DNA from: DASUAS01 sp036502765
Lineage (GTDB): Bacteria > Actinomycetota > Acidimicrobiia > IMCC26256 > DASPTH01
DNA: 12,323 nucleotides
Assembly: GCA_036502765.1 (NCBI GenBank)
Contig: DASXXX010000141.1
Location: forward strand, 1 to 12,323
Direction: 5' to 3'
Position numbers and translations under genes: made by a program
Part shown: positions 1 to 6,451 of the stretch, piece after piece
Layout of the letters: each line of letters starts with the position of its first letter
Numbering within the stretch: the first letter of the stretch is position 1
Notes under the pieces: model-generated
What the model saw: the letters and a program-made list of their open reading frames with translations, nothing else
The model's database searches: none
Told to the model about the DNA's origin: nothing

Positions 1-549
1 GGCGTCCGCGCCACCGTCGACCGCCTCGGCGGTCTCGACGTGCTGGTGAACGCGGCCGGCATCCTGCGCGCCGCGAACACGCACGAGTGCACGCTCGACA
101 TGTGGAACCAGGTGATCAACATCAACCTGACGGGCACGTTCTTGATGTGCCGCGCCGCCATCCCCGCGCTGCTCGAGTCCGACCACGCCGCGATCGTCAA
201 CTTCAGCTCGACGTCGGCGACGTTCGGGCACCCCTACATGGCGGCCTACGCGGCGAGCAAGGGCGGTATCGACGCGATGACGCACACGCTCGCCATGGAG
301 TACGCCAAGCGAGGGATCCGCGTCACCGCCGTCGCGCCCGGCAGCATCCAGAGCGGGATCACCGAGACGACTGGTGGGATGCTCCCGGCCGACAGCGACT
401 GGAGCCTCTTCGCCAAGATCACTCCGTTGCTCGGCGAAGGCTTCGCGCCGCCGGAGGTCGTGGCGTCGGTGATCGCGATGCTCGCCTCCGACGACGGCGC
501 GTACGTGACCGGCACGTCGGTGCGCATCGACGGCGGCACCCACGCCTGA
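1..549 (+). CDS. Classical short-chain dehydrogenase/reductase, 5' end outside window
   Basis: An NAD(P)-dependent oxidoreductase of the SDR superfamily; the open frame runs in from base 1, so the Rossmann glycine motif lies outside the window. Numbering codons from base 1, the sequence shows the NAAG motif (17-20), a catalytic Ser near 70 (context VNFSSTSA), and the YxxxK pair Tyr83 and Lys87 in YAASKGG. The Ser-Tyr spacing of 13 is the classical value. The PG motif (VAPGSIQSG) and the C-terminal ending VTGTSVRIDGGTHA are typical of FabG-like enzymes. An internal GTG at base 40 can be read as a start, but the homologous fold clearly continues upstream (LGGLDVLVNAAG), so it is not the real one. 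It is convergent with the binding-protein gene that follows; a strong hairpin separates them. The substrate cannot be predicted. Family assignment is secure. Confidence 0.93.
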   Translation, partial: GVRATVDRLGGLDVLVNAAGILRAANTHECTLDMWNQVININLTGTFLMCRAAIPALLESDHAAIVNFSSTSATFGHPYMAAYAASKGGIDAMTHTLAMEYAKRGIRVTAVAPGSIQSGITETTGGMLPADSDWSLFAKITPLLGEGFAPPEVVASVIAMLASDDGAYVTGTSVRIDGGTHA

Positions 550-571
550 CGGCGCTCCCGCCCACCACCGC

Positions 572-620
572 GAGGTTGCGTCACCTGAGCGCGTTCTACG
601 CGCCCGAGTGACGCAACCTC
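572..620. repeat. Palindromic intergenic element, copy A; probable bidirectional terminator
   Basis: A 49-base element in the 86-base gap between two convergent genes. Its outer arms, 572-584 (GAGGTTGCGTCAC) and 608-620, pair perfectly over 13 bp, and an inner GCGCGT/ACGCGC stem (589-594 with 598-603) closes a 3-base loop. There is no clear run of T on either side, so it is not a textbook intrinsic terminator, but position and symmetry suit a two-way transcription stop. Read in the opposite orientation, a close copy lies at 11822-11870: 42 of 49 positions agree, including 21 consecutive bases from 573. Differences fall mostly in the loop, and the outermost pair changes from G-C to A-T on both sides. 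Confidence 0.75.
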
Positions 621-635
621 GTACGCGGCGTCGGG

Positions 636-1964
636 TCAGGGCGTGGTGAGGTCGGTCTGGTACGTGTAGCGGTTCGACTCGGTGCAGTCGAAGGTGCCGG
701 CCTTCTTCGGGTAGATGCGCGAGAACTTGCCGCTGTTCCACTGCACGACCATGAAGCAGCTCGACGGCACCTTGCCGCCGATGTTCACCGTGCCCGTCAT
801 CCCGCCGGCGTTGAAGCTGGTCGTGCCCTTGAGCGCGGTGAGCAGCGACGCCCGGGTCAGGCCATCCGTCGACTTGCTTGCGGTGTCGGCTGCTTCTTTG
901 AACGCGAGCACCGCCTCGAAGCCGTACACCCCGAACGCGCTGGCGTTGTCCTTGCCGATGTACTTCAGGTAGCCGGCGAGCGTCTTGTTCGACTTCGCCT
1001 CGGCGAACGGCAGGAACCCGAGGTCGACGTACTCGCCGTCCATCGCGTTGCCCGCCGCAGCCATCTGCTTCTGGTCGTAGCAGGCGCTGGTGCACTGCCA
1101 GACGACCTTGCTCGAGTCGACGCCCTGGAGCGCGGCCTCCTGACGCAGCAGCACCGCACCCGGAGTGGTGAGGCCGTTGTCGGACCAGTTGTCGCCGTCC
1201 TGCTTCATCTGCGTCACCACTGGGGTGAACGCGCTCTGGGGTGACGAGTTCGACAACGCCGGCATGCCGGTGACGTCGATGCCGGCGTTCTTGGCCGCGT
1301 CGGCGAGCGAGTCGGTGGACCGCTCGGCGTCGGGCGAGTCGCTGCTCTTGATGAACGGGCCCTTCAGGTCGCCCTTGTGCTGCTTCGACAGGTACTTGAA
1401 GATGCCCTGGTTGGTCCGGTACGTCTGCGGGTTCTTCCCGACCGTCGAGCAGTCGATCATCGAGGGGATCACCGGGAACGACGTCGGCGCGCACGCCTGG
1501 GCCGTACCGAGCACGATGGAGCCGATGTCGGGGAGCCCGGTCGCCTGGCCCGCCTGGTCCTTGCATCCGGTGAGATCTTCGAGCCCGGTGAACAGCGCGG
1601 TCGCGGTGCTGACCATGGACAGGTCCTGGCCGCACGCGGTGATGATCGCGTTGCGGGTGTCGTTCGGGTTGAGGTGCGAGTCGATGAAGTCGACCTTCAG
1701 CGTGCGCCCCGCCACCCCACCGTTGGCGTTCACGAACTTCGCGCCCGCCTGCGCGCCGTCGACGATGCCCTTGAACGCGTTCGGCGCGATGGAGTTGTCG
1801 ACGTCGGCGATGACGGCGATGGAGATGGTCTTGGCGGTGACACCGATCTCGCTGGCGTTGCTGGCCGCAGGCGTCGCGGCACCCGCCGACGTGATGGTCG
1901 CGAGCGAGGCGACGGCAAGGGCCAGCACGGCGAGTGCGAGCGAAGTACGACGAACGATGGACAC
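636..1964 (-). CDS. Secreted solute-binding protein, branched-chain amino acid (Leu/Ile/Val) ABC type
   Basis: A probable extracytoplasmic ligand-binding protein of the LivK-like type-1 periplasmic binding fold, 442 residues. I choose the GTG at 1964: it follows AGGGGGG by four bases and opens a good signal peptide (two Arg at 5-6, Ala/Leu-rich core 8-24, likely cleavage after SAGA near 29). The longer frame to 2015 would begin upstream of the predicted transcription start. The mature part starts with ITVAV-like strand sequence (TISIAVIADVDN), then a body with GVAGRTLKVDFIDSHLNP, as in amino-acid or amide binding proteins. There is no lipobox Cys, so it is not an obvious lipoprotein. It has eight cysteines (ITACGQ, LTGCKD, AQACAPT, MIDCST, WQCTSACY, PSSCFM, TFDCTE), an even number that suggests disulfides. 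No permease or ATPase gene is adjacent, so the partner transporter must be elsewhere. Ligand unknown. Confidence 0.87.
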   Translation of the reverse strand: MSIVRRTSLALAVLALAVASLATITSAGAATPAASNASEIGVTAKTISIAVIADVDNSIAPNAFKGIVDGAQAGAKFVNANGGVAGRTLKVDFIDSHLNPNDTRNAIITACGQDLSMVSTATALFTGLEDLTGCKDQAGQATGLPDIGSIVLGTAQACAPTSFPVIPSMIDCSTVGKNPQTYRTNQGIFKYLSKQHKGDLKGPFIKSSDSPDAERSTDSLADAAKNAGIDVTGMPALSNSSPQSAFTPVVTQMKQDGDNWSDNGLTTPGAVLLRQEAALQGVDSSKVVWQCTSACYDQKQMAAAGNAMDGEYVDLGFLPFAEAKSNKTLAGYLKYIGKDNASAFGVYGFEAVLAFKEAADTASKSTDGLTRASLLTALKGTTSFNAGGMTGTVNIGGKVPSSCFMVVQWNSGKFSRIYPKKAGTFDCTESNRYTYQTDLTTP

Positions 1965-1975
1965 GGTTCCCCCCT
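1965..1975 (-). promoter_or_regulatory. Ribosome binding site that decides the GTG start of the binding protein
   Basis: On the minus strand, AGGGGGG (1975 to 1969) is followed by AACC and then the GTG at 1964. This purine tract at ordinary spacing supports the internal GTG over the ATG at 2015. Confidence 0.7.
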
Positions 1976-2001
1976 GGATCCGACTCTGACGAGCGCGCCC
2001 G

Positions 2002-2030
2002 AGCGTATTGAGCACCCCTGCTTACGTCAA
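2002..2030 (-). promoter_or_regulatory. Sigma-70-type promoter for the solute-binding protein
   Basis: On the minus strand, TTGACG (2030 to 2025) and TACGCT (2007 to 2002) are separated by exactly 17 bases. The -35 matches the consensus in five of six bases, and the -10 keeps the TAnnnT pattern of GC-rich actinobacteria. Transcription would start near 1995, giving a leader of about 30 bases before the GTG at 1964. This suggests the gene has its own transcript and does not depend on read-through from the TetR gene upstream. Confidence 0.6.
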
Positions 2031-2055
2031 CCCCGACCCTTCAGGTGGGATGCAC

Positions 2056-2089
2056 CCGGGTGGGAGGGTCAGCCGGGTGGGAGGGTCAG
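2056..2089. repeat. Tandem 17-bp direct repeat at the 3' end of the TetR gene
   Basis: Two perfect head-to-tail copies of CCGGGTGGGAGGGTCAG occupy 2056-2072 and 2073-2089. The TetR stop codon (TCA on this strand, 2086-2088) lies in the second copy. The first copy also carries the palindrome CACCCGGGTG (2053-2062). This most likely arose by slippage; it fills much of the space between the TetR gene and the promoter of the binding protein. I see no function beyond that. Confidence 0.8.
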
Positions 2090-2727
2090 CCAGGCCAGCC
2101 GGTCGACACCGCTCCCGCCACCATGGCCACGAGGTTCTCGACGAAGGCCTCGTCGTCGAGCACGTGCCGGGACGGCCGGGTGGTGCGATCCTTGGCCCGC
2201 TCGCGGTCGGCGACGGCACGCAGGATGAACATGGTGATGAGGCTCGAGCGCTCGTCGAGGATCGCCTGCGGGACCGCGGGCATGCGCTCGGCGAGCAGCG
2301 CGTACACCTCGTGCCCGCCCGTGCGGGCGAGCACCGACTCGAGCTCGGGGCTCAACAAGGCCGGGTCTTCCCCCGCCAACTCGGCGACGATCAGGAGGCA
2401 CGACCGGCCTCGCCAGCCGCTCGCCGCGAGCTCGGCAGCAGGACGGACGATCGCCTCGACGACCGAGCCGACGTCGTCGTCGGGCGTGCGGCGAGCCTTG
2501 GCCAGGAGCTCACCCTCGCGTTGGGCGAGGAACTCCACGTGCCGGTCGAGCACCGCGCAGAGCACCTGCTCGCGGGATCCGAAGTGGTAGCGGAGCGCGG
2601 CGCGGTTGCGTTGCCCGGCGCGCCGCGTGACCTCGATGAGCGACGCGTTCCACACGCCGTGCTCGGCGAACTCGTGTGCCGCGGCATCGAGGAGCTGCTC
2701 GCGGGTCGTCGACGCGTCTCGGGGCAC
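2086..2727 (-). CDS. TetR/AcrR-family transcriptional regulator
   Basis: A DNA-binding repressor-type protein of 213 residues, the usual family length. From the GTG at 2727 the N-terminal TetR domain is clear: TREQLLDAAAHEFAEHGV (8-25), then the helix-turn-helix region around 28-49 ending in the hallmark ALRYHFGSREQVL. The C-terminal ligand and dimer domain (about 70-213) is too variable to name an effector. The start is uncertain: another in-frame GTG at 2781 would add 18 residues, but it lies inside the palindrome at 2773-2791 and those residues look unlike the family, so I prefer 2727. It is divergent from the LLM-SDR-crotonase operon with a 90-base gap, the classical layout for a regulator that controls itself and its neighbour. 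Family assignment is firm; target is inferred. Confidence 0.9.
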   Translation of the reverse strand: MPRDASTTREQLLDAAAHEFAEHGVWNASLIEVTRRAGQRNRAALRYHFGSREQVLCAVLDRHVEFLAQREGELLAKARRTPDDDVGSVVEAIVRPAAELAASGWRGRSCLLIVAELAGEDPALLSPELESVLARTGGHEVYALLAERMPAVPQAILDERSSLITMFILRAVADRERAKDRTTRPSRHVLDDEAFVENLVAMVAGAVSTGWPG

Positions 2728-2772
2728 CGAGAAATCGTAGGGCCCGCCAGCGAATTCGCACGGCCCGACGGA

Positions 2773-2791
2773 ATCTGACACTGTGTCAGAT
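2773..2791. promoter_or_regulatory. Perfect 19-bp palindrome, probable TetR operator
   Basis: ATCTGACACTGTGTCAGAT: two 9-base arms around one central base, with no mismatch. It lies between the divergent TetR gene (start 2727) and the LLM gene (start 2818). Size, odd-base centre and position all match operators of TetR-family proteins. A -35-like CTGACA (2775-2780) lies in the left arm, so a bound dimer could block polymerase. The rest of the 90-base gap holds no other feature I can support apart from the GGGGGGA ribosome site at 2807-2813. Confidence 0.75.
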
Positions 2792-2817
2792 CCAGACCGC
2801 GCATCCGGGGGGACGTG

Positions 2818-3948
2818 ATGGAATTCGGGATCTTCGTACAGGGGTACACGCCGGGCTTCCGTCAGAAGGCCGACCCCGAGGCCGAGCACCACGCGCTCAT
2901 GAACGAGCTCGAGCTGGTGAAGGCGGCCGACGAAGCGGGCTTCAAGTACGTGTGGGCCACCGAGCACCACTTCCTCGACGAGTACTCACACCTCTCGGCC
3001 AACGAGGTGTTCCTCGGGTACCTCGCGCACAGCACCGAGCGCATCCACCTCGGCTCGGGAATCTTCAACCCGCTCCCGCAGGTGAACCACCCCGCGAAGG
3101 TGGCGGAGAAGGTCGCGATGCTCGACCACCTCTCGGGCGGGCGCGTCGAATTCGGCACCGGCCGGGGCGCGGGCAGCCACGAGATCCTCGGCTTCCTCCC
3201 CGACATGGAGGATCTCACGGGCACCCGCGACATCTGGGAGGACGTGATCCGCGAGTTCCCGAAGATGTGGATGCAGGACGAGTACCAGGGCTACGAGGGC
3301 AAGTACTGGTCGCTCCCGCCGCGCAAGATCCTCCCGAAGCCGTACGTGAAGCCGCACCCGCCGATGTGGTACGCCGCCGGCAACACGAGCAGCTACGCGA
3401 TGGCCGCGCGCTACGGCCTCGGGGTGCTCGGGTTCTCCGTCGGGTCGATCGACGAGCTCGCGCCGGTGCTCGAGGCGTACAAGAACGACATCGTCAACGC
3501 CGAGCCCATCGGCGCGTACGTGAACGACAACGTGATGGTCACCAGCGCGGCGTTCGTCGCCGAGGACCGCGAAGCCGCCGTGCAGTCGATGGTGAACGGA
3601 CGGCTCTCGTACCTCCAGAGCAACGTGTTCCGGTACCACGACACGTTCCCGCACCCCGACTGGGCGCCGAAGTGGCCCGAGCTGCTCCCCGACCCGACCG
3701 TCGAGGAGGTGCGCGCCTCGCTGGGCACACCGGGCAACGTGGTCGGTGACCCCGACGACGCCCTGAAGGCGTGCCAGGAGTGGGCCGACGCCGGCGTCGA
3801 CCAGATCTCCTTCGGTCAGGGCATGGCCACGCAGGAAGAGGCGCTCGAGACCATCCGTCTCATCGGCGAGCACGTGATCCCGAAGCTCGACACCGACCCC
3901 GAGCACCGCACGAGCCGATTCCGGCGCGAGGCGAGCGCGAAGATCTGA
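2818..3948 (+). CDS. LLM class flavin-dependent oxidoreductase (luciferase-like monooxygenase)
   Basis: A TIM-barrel flavin enzyme of the bacterial-luciferase superfamily, 376 residues. The ATG at 2818 follows GGGGGGA (2807-2813) by four bases; the GTG directly before it (2815) would add only one residue. The start MEFGIFVQGYTPG is the first barrel strand. WATEHHF (46-52) carries the two neighbouring His residues (50-51) known from the luciferase alpha subunit. Further on come LGSGIFNPLPQVNHPAKVAEKVAMLD (split over about 80-105) and FGTGRGAGSHEI, both typical of the family, and a C-terminal GTPGNVVGDPDDA turn. Such enzymes use FMN or F420 to oxidise aldehydes, ketones, sulfonates or terpenoid compounds; I cannot decide which. 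It is the first gene of a probable operon with the SDR (43-base gap) and crotonase that follow, opposite the TetR gene. Confidence 0.9.
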   Translation: MEFGIFVQGYTPGFRQKADPEAEHHALMNELELVKAADEAGFKYVWATEHHFLDEYSHLSANEVFLGYLAHSTERIHLGSGIFNPLPQVNHPAKVAEKVAMLDHLSGGRVEFGTGRGAGSHEILGFLPDMEDLTGTRDIWEDVIREFPKMWMQDEYQGYEGKYWSLPPRKILPKPYVKPHPPMWYAAGNTSSYAMAARYGLGVLGFSVGSIDELAPVLEAYKNDIVNAEPIGAYVNDNVMVTSAAFVAEDREAAVQSMVNGRLSYLQSNVFRYHDTFPHPDWAPKWPELLPDPTVEEVRASLGTPGNVVGDPDDALKACQEWADAGVDQISFGQGMATQEEALETIRLIGEHVIPKLDTDPEHRTSRFRREASAKI

Positions 3949-3991
3949 ACATCCACCGAACGCTCCGCATCCCGAACGACAGGATCCACCC

Positions 3992-4804
3992 ATGAGCAAC
4001 CCCTTCAGCTACGAGAACAAGCGCGTCGTCGTGACCGGCGGCGCCACGGGCGTGGGCGCCGGTCTCCTCGAGGTGCTCGCCGAGCAGGGCGTCGCGCACG
4101 TCACCGTGCTCGACCTCAAGGAGCCCACGGGTCCGCACACGCGCTTCATGCAGTGCGACCTGTCCGACCAGGTCGCCGTGTTCGCGGCCGTGGCCGCCAT
4201 CGACGGGCCCGTCGACGTGCTCTTCAACAACGCTGGCGTCGCCGACACCCTGCCGCCGGCGACTGTGATCTCGGTGAACTACCTCGCGTTGCGCGCGCTC
4301 TCCGAAGGCCTGCTCCCGAAGATGCCCGACGGCGGCGCGATCGTGAACACCGCCTCGATCGCGGGCGGCCAGTGGCCGACCCGGCTCGACATGATCAACG
4401 AGGTGCTCGACCTCGGCGGCAACTGGGAGTCGACGCTCGCGTGGCTCGACTCGCACGACATCGGCACCCAGCCGTACGCCTTCTCCAAGGAGCTCGTGCA
4501 GGTGTACACGATGCGCTCGTCACGCCCGACCCAGCAGCGCGGGGTCCGCACCAACAGCGTGTGCCCGGCGCCGATCGACACGCCGCTGCTCAAGGACTTC
4601 CGCGAGACGATGAGCGACAAGCTGATCGACTGGACCGTCGAGCAGAGCAAGGGCCGCCCGGTCTCGCCCCGCGAGGTGGGCCTGGTGCTCGCGTTCCTCG
4701 GCAGCGACGCCGCCGCCTACGTCAACGGCGTGAACCTGCTCGTCGACGCCGGCTTCACCGCCGCGATGACGACCGGTCAGGTCGACTTCGCCGCGATCTC
4801 CTAG
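3992..4804 (+). CDS. SDR of the 3-alpha-hydroxysteroid/coniferyl-alcohol dehydrogenase-like type
   Basis: An NAD(P)-dependent alcohol/ketone oxidoreductase, 270 residues. AGGA (3981-3984) lies seven bases before the ATG. Visible are the cofactor motif TGGATGVG (15-22), Asp41 at the end of the second strand (usually an NAD preference), NNAG (79-82), Ser122 (VNTASIAGG), Tyr162 and Lys166 (YAFSK). The Ser-Tyr spacing is 40 residues in place of about 13, owing to an inserted helical stretch (about 129-160). Such an insertion is known in Comamonas 3-alpha-hydroxysteroid dehydrogenase/carbonyl reductase and coniferyl-alcohol dehydrogenases. The C-terminus reads AAYVNGVNLLVDAGFTAA. It is the middle gene of a probable operon, 43 bases after the LLM gene and 22 before the crotonase. 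Its closest relative in the window is the SDR at 10983, which shares PFSYExKRVVV at the start. Substrate is inferred only as a hydroxy or oxo lipid or aromatic alcohol. Confidence 0.92.
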   Translation: MSNPFSYENKRVVVTGGATGVGAGLLEVLAEQGVAHVTVLDLKEPTGPHTRFMQCDLSDQVAVFAAVAAIDGPVDVLFNNAGVADTLPPATVISVNYLALRALSEGLLPKMPDGGAIVNTASIAGGQWPTRLDMINEVLDLGGNWESTLAWLDSHDIGTQPYAFSKELVQVYTMRSSRPTQQRGVRTNSVCPAPIDTPLLKDFRETMSDKLIDWTVEQSKGRPVSPREVGLVLAFLGSDAAAYVNGVNLLVDAGFTAAMTTGQVDFAAIS

Positions 4805-4826
4805 CCCGACCTTCCGGACCAAGACC

Positions 4827-5615
4827 ATGTCGACCGTTGCCGTCGAACCGGCGAGCGATGCGATCCGGGTGATCCGGCTCGAGCGCCCCGACCGGCTCAA
4901 TGCGATCTCGTTCGAGCTCGTCGCCGATCTCCATGATGCCCTCGACCAGGTCGCGGCCGACGAGACGTGCAAGGTCGCGGTCCTCACCGGTGCGGGACGC
5001 GGGTTCTGCGCCGGTCTCGACCTGCGCGACTTCGGCACCCCGCCGTCGGCGGGTGAGCACGCACACTTCCCCGCGGGCACGACCGGTCAGTCGTTCATGG
5101 CGAACCTCACGCAGCACATCCGGGCGACACCACAGATCGTGGTGGCGGCGGTGAACGGCCCCGCGTTCGGTGGCGGGCTGTCGTTGGCGCTCGCGTGCGA
5201 TCTGCGCGTCGCGGCGCGCTCGGCCACGTTCTGCTCCGCGTTCATCAAGACCGGCCTGACCGGCACCGACATCGGCGTGACATACCTCTTGCCGCGACTC
5301 ATCGGCGCGTCGCGCGCGTTCGACCTGATCGTCACCGGTCGCACGGTCGACGCCGACACGGCCGAACACTTCGGGATCGTGTCGCAGGTCTTCGACGACG
5401 ACGGCTTCCTCGACACCGCACTCGGGATGGCCGAGGGGATCGCCGCCTACACCGGCATCGGGTTGCGCATGACCAAGGAGGTCATGTGGGCCAACCTCGA
5501 CACGCCGAACATGGCTGCGTGCATCGCGCTCGAGAACCGCAACCAGGAGATCGCCGGGAAGTCGCCCGAGGTGCAGGAGTACATGCGCGCCTACAGCGGG
5601 CGCGTCACCGGTTAA
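4827..5615 (+). CDS. Crotonase-fold protein, enoyl-CoA hydratase/isomerase family, lacking both hydratase glutamates
   Basis: A CoA-ester-processing protein of 262 residues, usual family length. The oxyanion-hole segments are intact: GAGRGFCAGLDL (55-66) and NGPAFGGGLSLALACDLRVAA (split over 110-130). Aligned with rat mitochondrial enoyl-CoA hydratase, however, catalytic Glu144 falls on Ser119 and Glu164 on Phe139, so ordinary water addition is unlikely. An Asp at 148 (GTDIGVTYLLPRLIG) lies near the third acidic position used by dienoyl-CoA isomerases. Similar proteins are common in actinobacteria and usually carry only a generic name. Isomerase, hydrolase or lyase activity on a CoA ester is possible. 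It ends the probable LLM-SDR operon, 22 bases after the SDR, with only a weak ribosome site. Its TAA stop overlaps the stop of the opposing VOC gene by four bases. Fold is certain, reaction is not. Confidence 0.9.
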   Translation: MSTVAVEPASDAIRVIRLERPDRLNAISFELVADLHDALDQVAADETCKVAVLTGAGRGFCAGLDLRDFGTPPSAGEHAHFPAGTTGQSFMANLTQHIRATPQIVVAAVNGPAFGGGLSLALACDLRVAARSATFCSAFIKTGLTGTDIGVTYLLPRLIGASRAFDLIVTGRTVDADTAEHFGIVSQVFDDDGFLDTALGMAEGIAAYTGIGLRMTKEVMWANLDTPNMAACIALENRNQEIAGKSPEVQEYMRAYSGRVTG

Positions 5616-5995
5616 CCCTGCTTGACCAGTTCGATCAGGTAGCCGTCGGGGTCGCGCACCATCGCCACGGTCAGGCCCATCGCTTCGATCGTGCGCGGCT
5701 CCAATTGCGACGTGCCCCCCTCCGCCAGCGCGCGCTCGTAGGCGGCGGCGACGTCGTCGCACGCGAGCACGATCTTCTCGTACCCGGTGCCGATGTCGGG
5801 CGCCTCCGACCGCTTCGTGTACTTGATCAGGAGGATCGACACGGCATCGCCCTCGGTGCCCACCAGCACCTCGTGCATGTGCCCGAGGTCGTACTTGCCC
5901 TTCTCCTGCAGGCCGAGGGCCCGCGTGTAGAACTCGGTGGAGCGGTCGAGGTCGCTGACGTTGATGCCGAACCCGGAGATCTGTGTGCTGCCCAT
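5612..5995 (-). CDS. VOC-fold (glyoxalase/bleomycin-resistance type) protein, 127 aa
   Basis: A small protein of the vicinal-oxygen-chelate superfamily, with two beta-alpha-beta-beta-beta modules. The first begins GINVSDLDRSTEFYTRALGL (10-29), the second around IVLACDDVAAAYERAL (75-90), and it closes with the standard DPDGYLIELV (115-124). Of the usual metal ligands only the last Glu (122) remains: the first His position is Gly8 and the middle one Lys74. A classical glyoxalase I reaction is therefore doubtful; an isomerase, a binding role or a shifted metal site are alternatives. It is convergent with the crotonase (stop codons overlap) and divergent from another VOC gene at 6044 with 48 bases between starts. 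No sign of an SD sequence before the ATG; see the promoter entry. Confidence 0.85.
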   Translation of the reverse strand: MGSTQISGFGINVSDLDRSTEFYTRALGLQEKGKYDLGHMHEVLVGTEGDAVSILLIKYTKRSEAPDIGTGYEKIVLACDDVAAAYERALAEGGTSQLEPRTIEAMGLTVAMVRDPDGYLIELVKQG

Positions 5996-6043
5996 CAGCG
6001 CCGGACATTATCGGGCGTCGGCGAACCGTGGAATACTCGCGCC
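5996..6043. promoter_or_regulatory. Short divergent promoter region between two VOC genes, possibly leaderless
   Basis: The 48 bases between the two divergent start codons hold two -10-like hexamers: GATAAT on the minus strand (6012 to 6007), eleven bases before its ATG, and AATACT on the plus strand (6032-6037), six bases before its ATG. Neither ATG has a convincing Shine-Dalgarno tract, and no good -35 is visible on either strand. Leaderless or near-leaderless transcripts, common in actinobacteria, would explain this. Inference from sequence alone. Confidence 0.4.
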
Positions 6044-6436
6044 ATGGACACGCCGCTCCTCGGGTTCTCGCACCTCCAGTTGCGCGTGCGCGACGTCGCA
6101 GCCAGCTGTGCCTGGTACACGACCGTGCTGGGCGTCGAGACCATGACCGCGGCCGACGACAATTCCTACGTCGCGTTGCGCCACCGGGCGTCGCACATGG
6201 TGATCGTGATCTCGAGTCGTGTCGAAGGTTCGGCCGAAGGCACGGCCGACGTGCCGCTCGACCACGTCGCGTTCGCGGTGCCCGACGGTGAAACCCTCCA
6301 CCTGTGGGCCGATCACCTCACCGAAGTGGGCATCGACCATCCCGGGGTCGCGCTCGAGATGGGCAAGCCCACGTTGCAGCTCGTCGACCCCGACGGCATC
6401 AACGTCGAGCTGGTCGCTCCCGCGCCGCGCAACTGA
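6044..6436 (+). CDS. VOC-fold (glyoxalase/dioxygenase type) protein with metal ligands intact, 130 aa
   Basis: A single VOC protein of 130 residues. It starts at the ATG at 6044; no SD tract precedes it. The first module is FSHLQLRVRDVAASCAWYTTVLGVE (split over 8-32), the second DHVAFAVPDG (73-82), and the end LQLVDPDGINVELVAP (111-126) is the family signature. His10, His74 and Glu122 are placed as metal ligands, which makes this the only one of the three VOC proteins here likely to hold a metal in the usual way. Substrate unknown; glyoxalase, extradiol dioxygenase, epimerase and antibiotic-binding proteins all share this fold. It is divergent from the VOC gene at 5612 and convergent with the one at 6452, only 15 bases apart. 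Confidence 0.87.
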   Translation: MDTPLLGFSHLQLRVRDVAASCAWYTTVLGVETMTAADDNSYVALRHRASHMVIVISSRVEGSAEGTADVPLDHVAFAVPDGETLHLWADHLTEVGIDHPGVALEMGKPTLQLVDPDGINVELVAPAPRN

Positions 6437-6451
6437 GCCGCGCGGGAGACG

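Noticed and set aside
1965..2015. Longer start for the solute-binding protein
   Set aside because: The upstream ATG lies before the predicted transcription start and would place 17 polar residues before the signal peptide.
2728..2781. Upstream GTG as TetR start
   Set aside because: It lies within the palindrome, and the extra 18 residues do not resemble TetR N-termini; kept only as an alternative.
4755..6008. 417-codon minus-strand open frame opposite the crotonase
   Set aside because: Antisense shadow of GC-rich DNA; the crotonase motifs on the plus strand are unmistakable.
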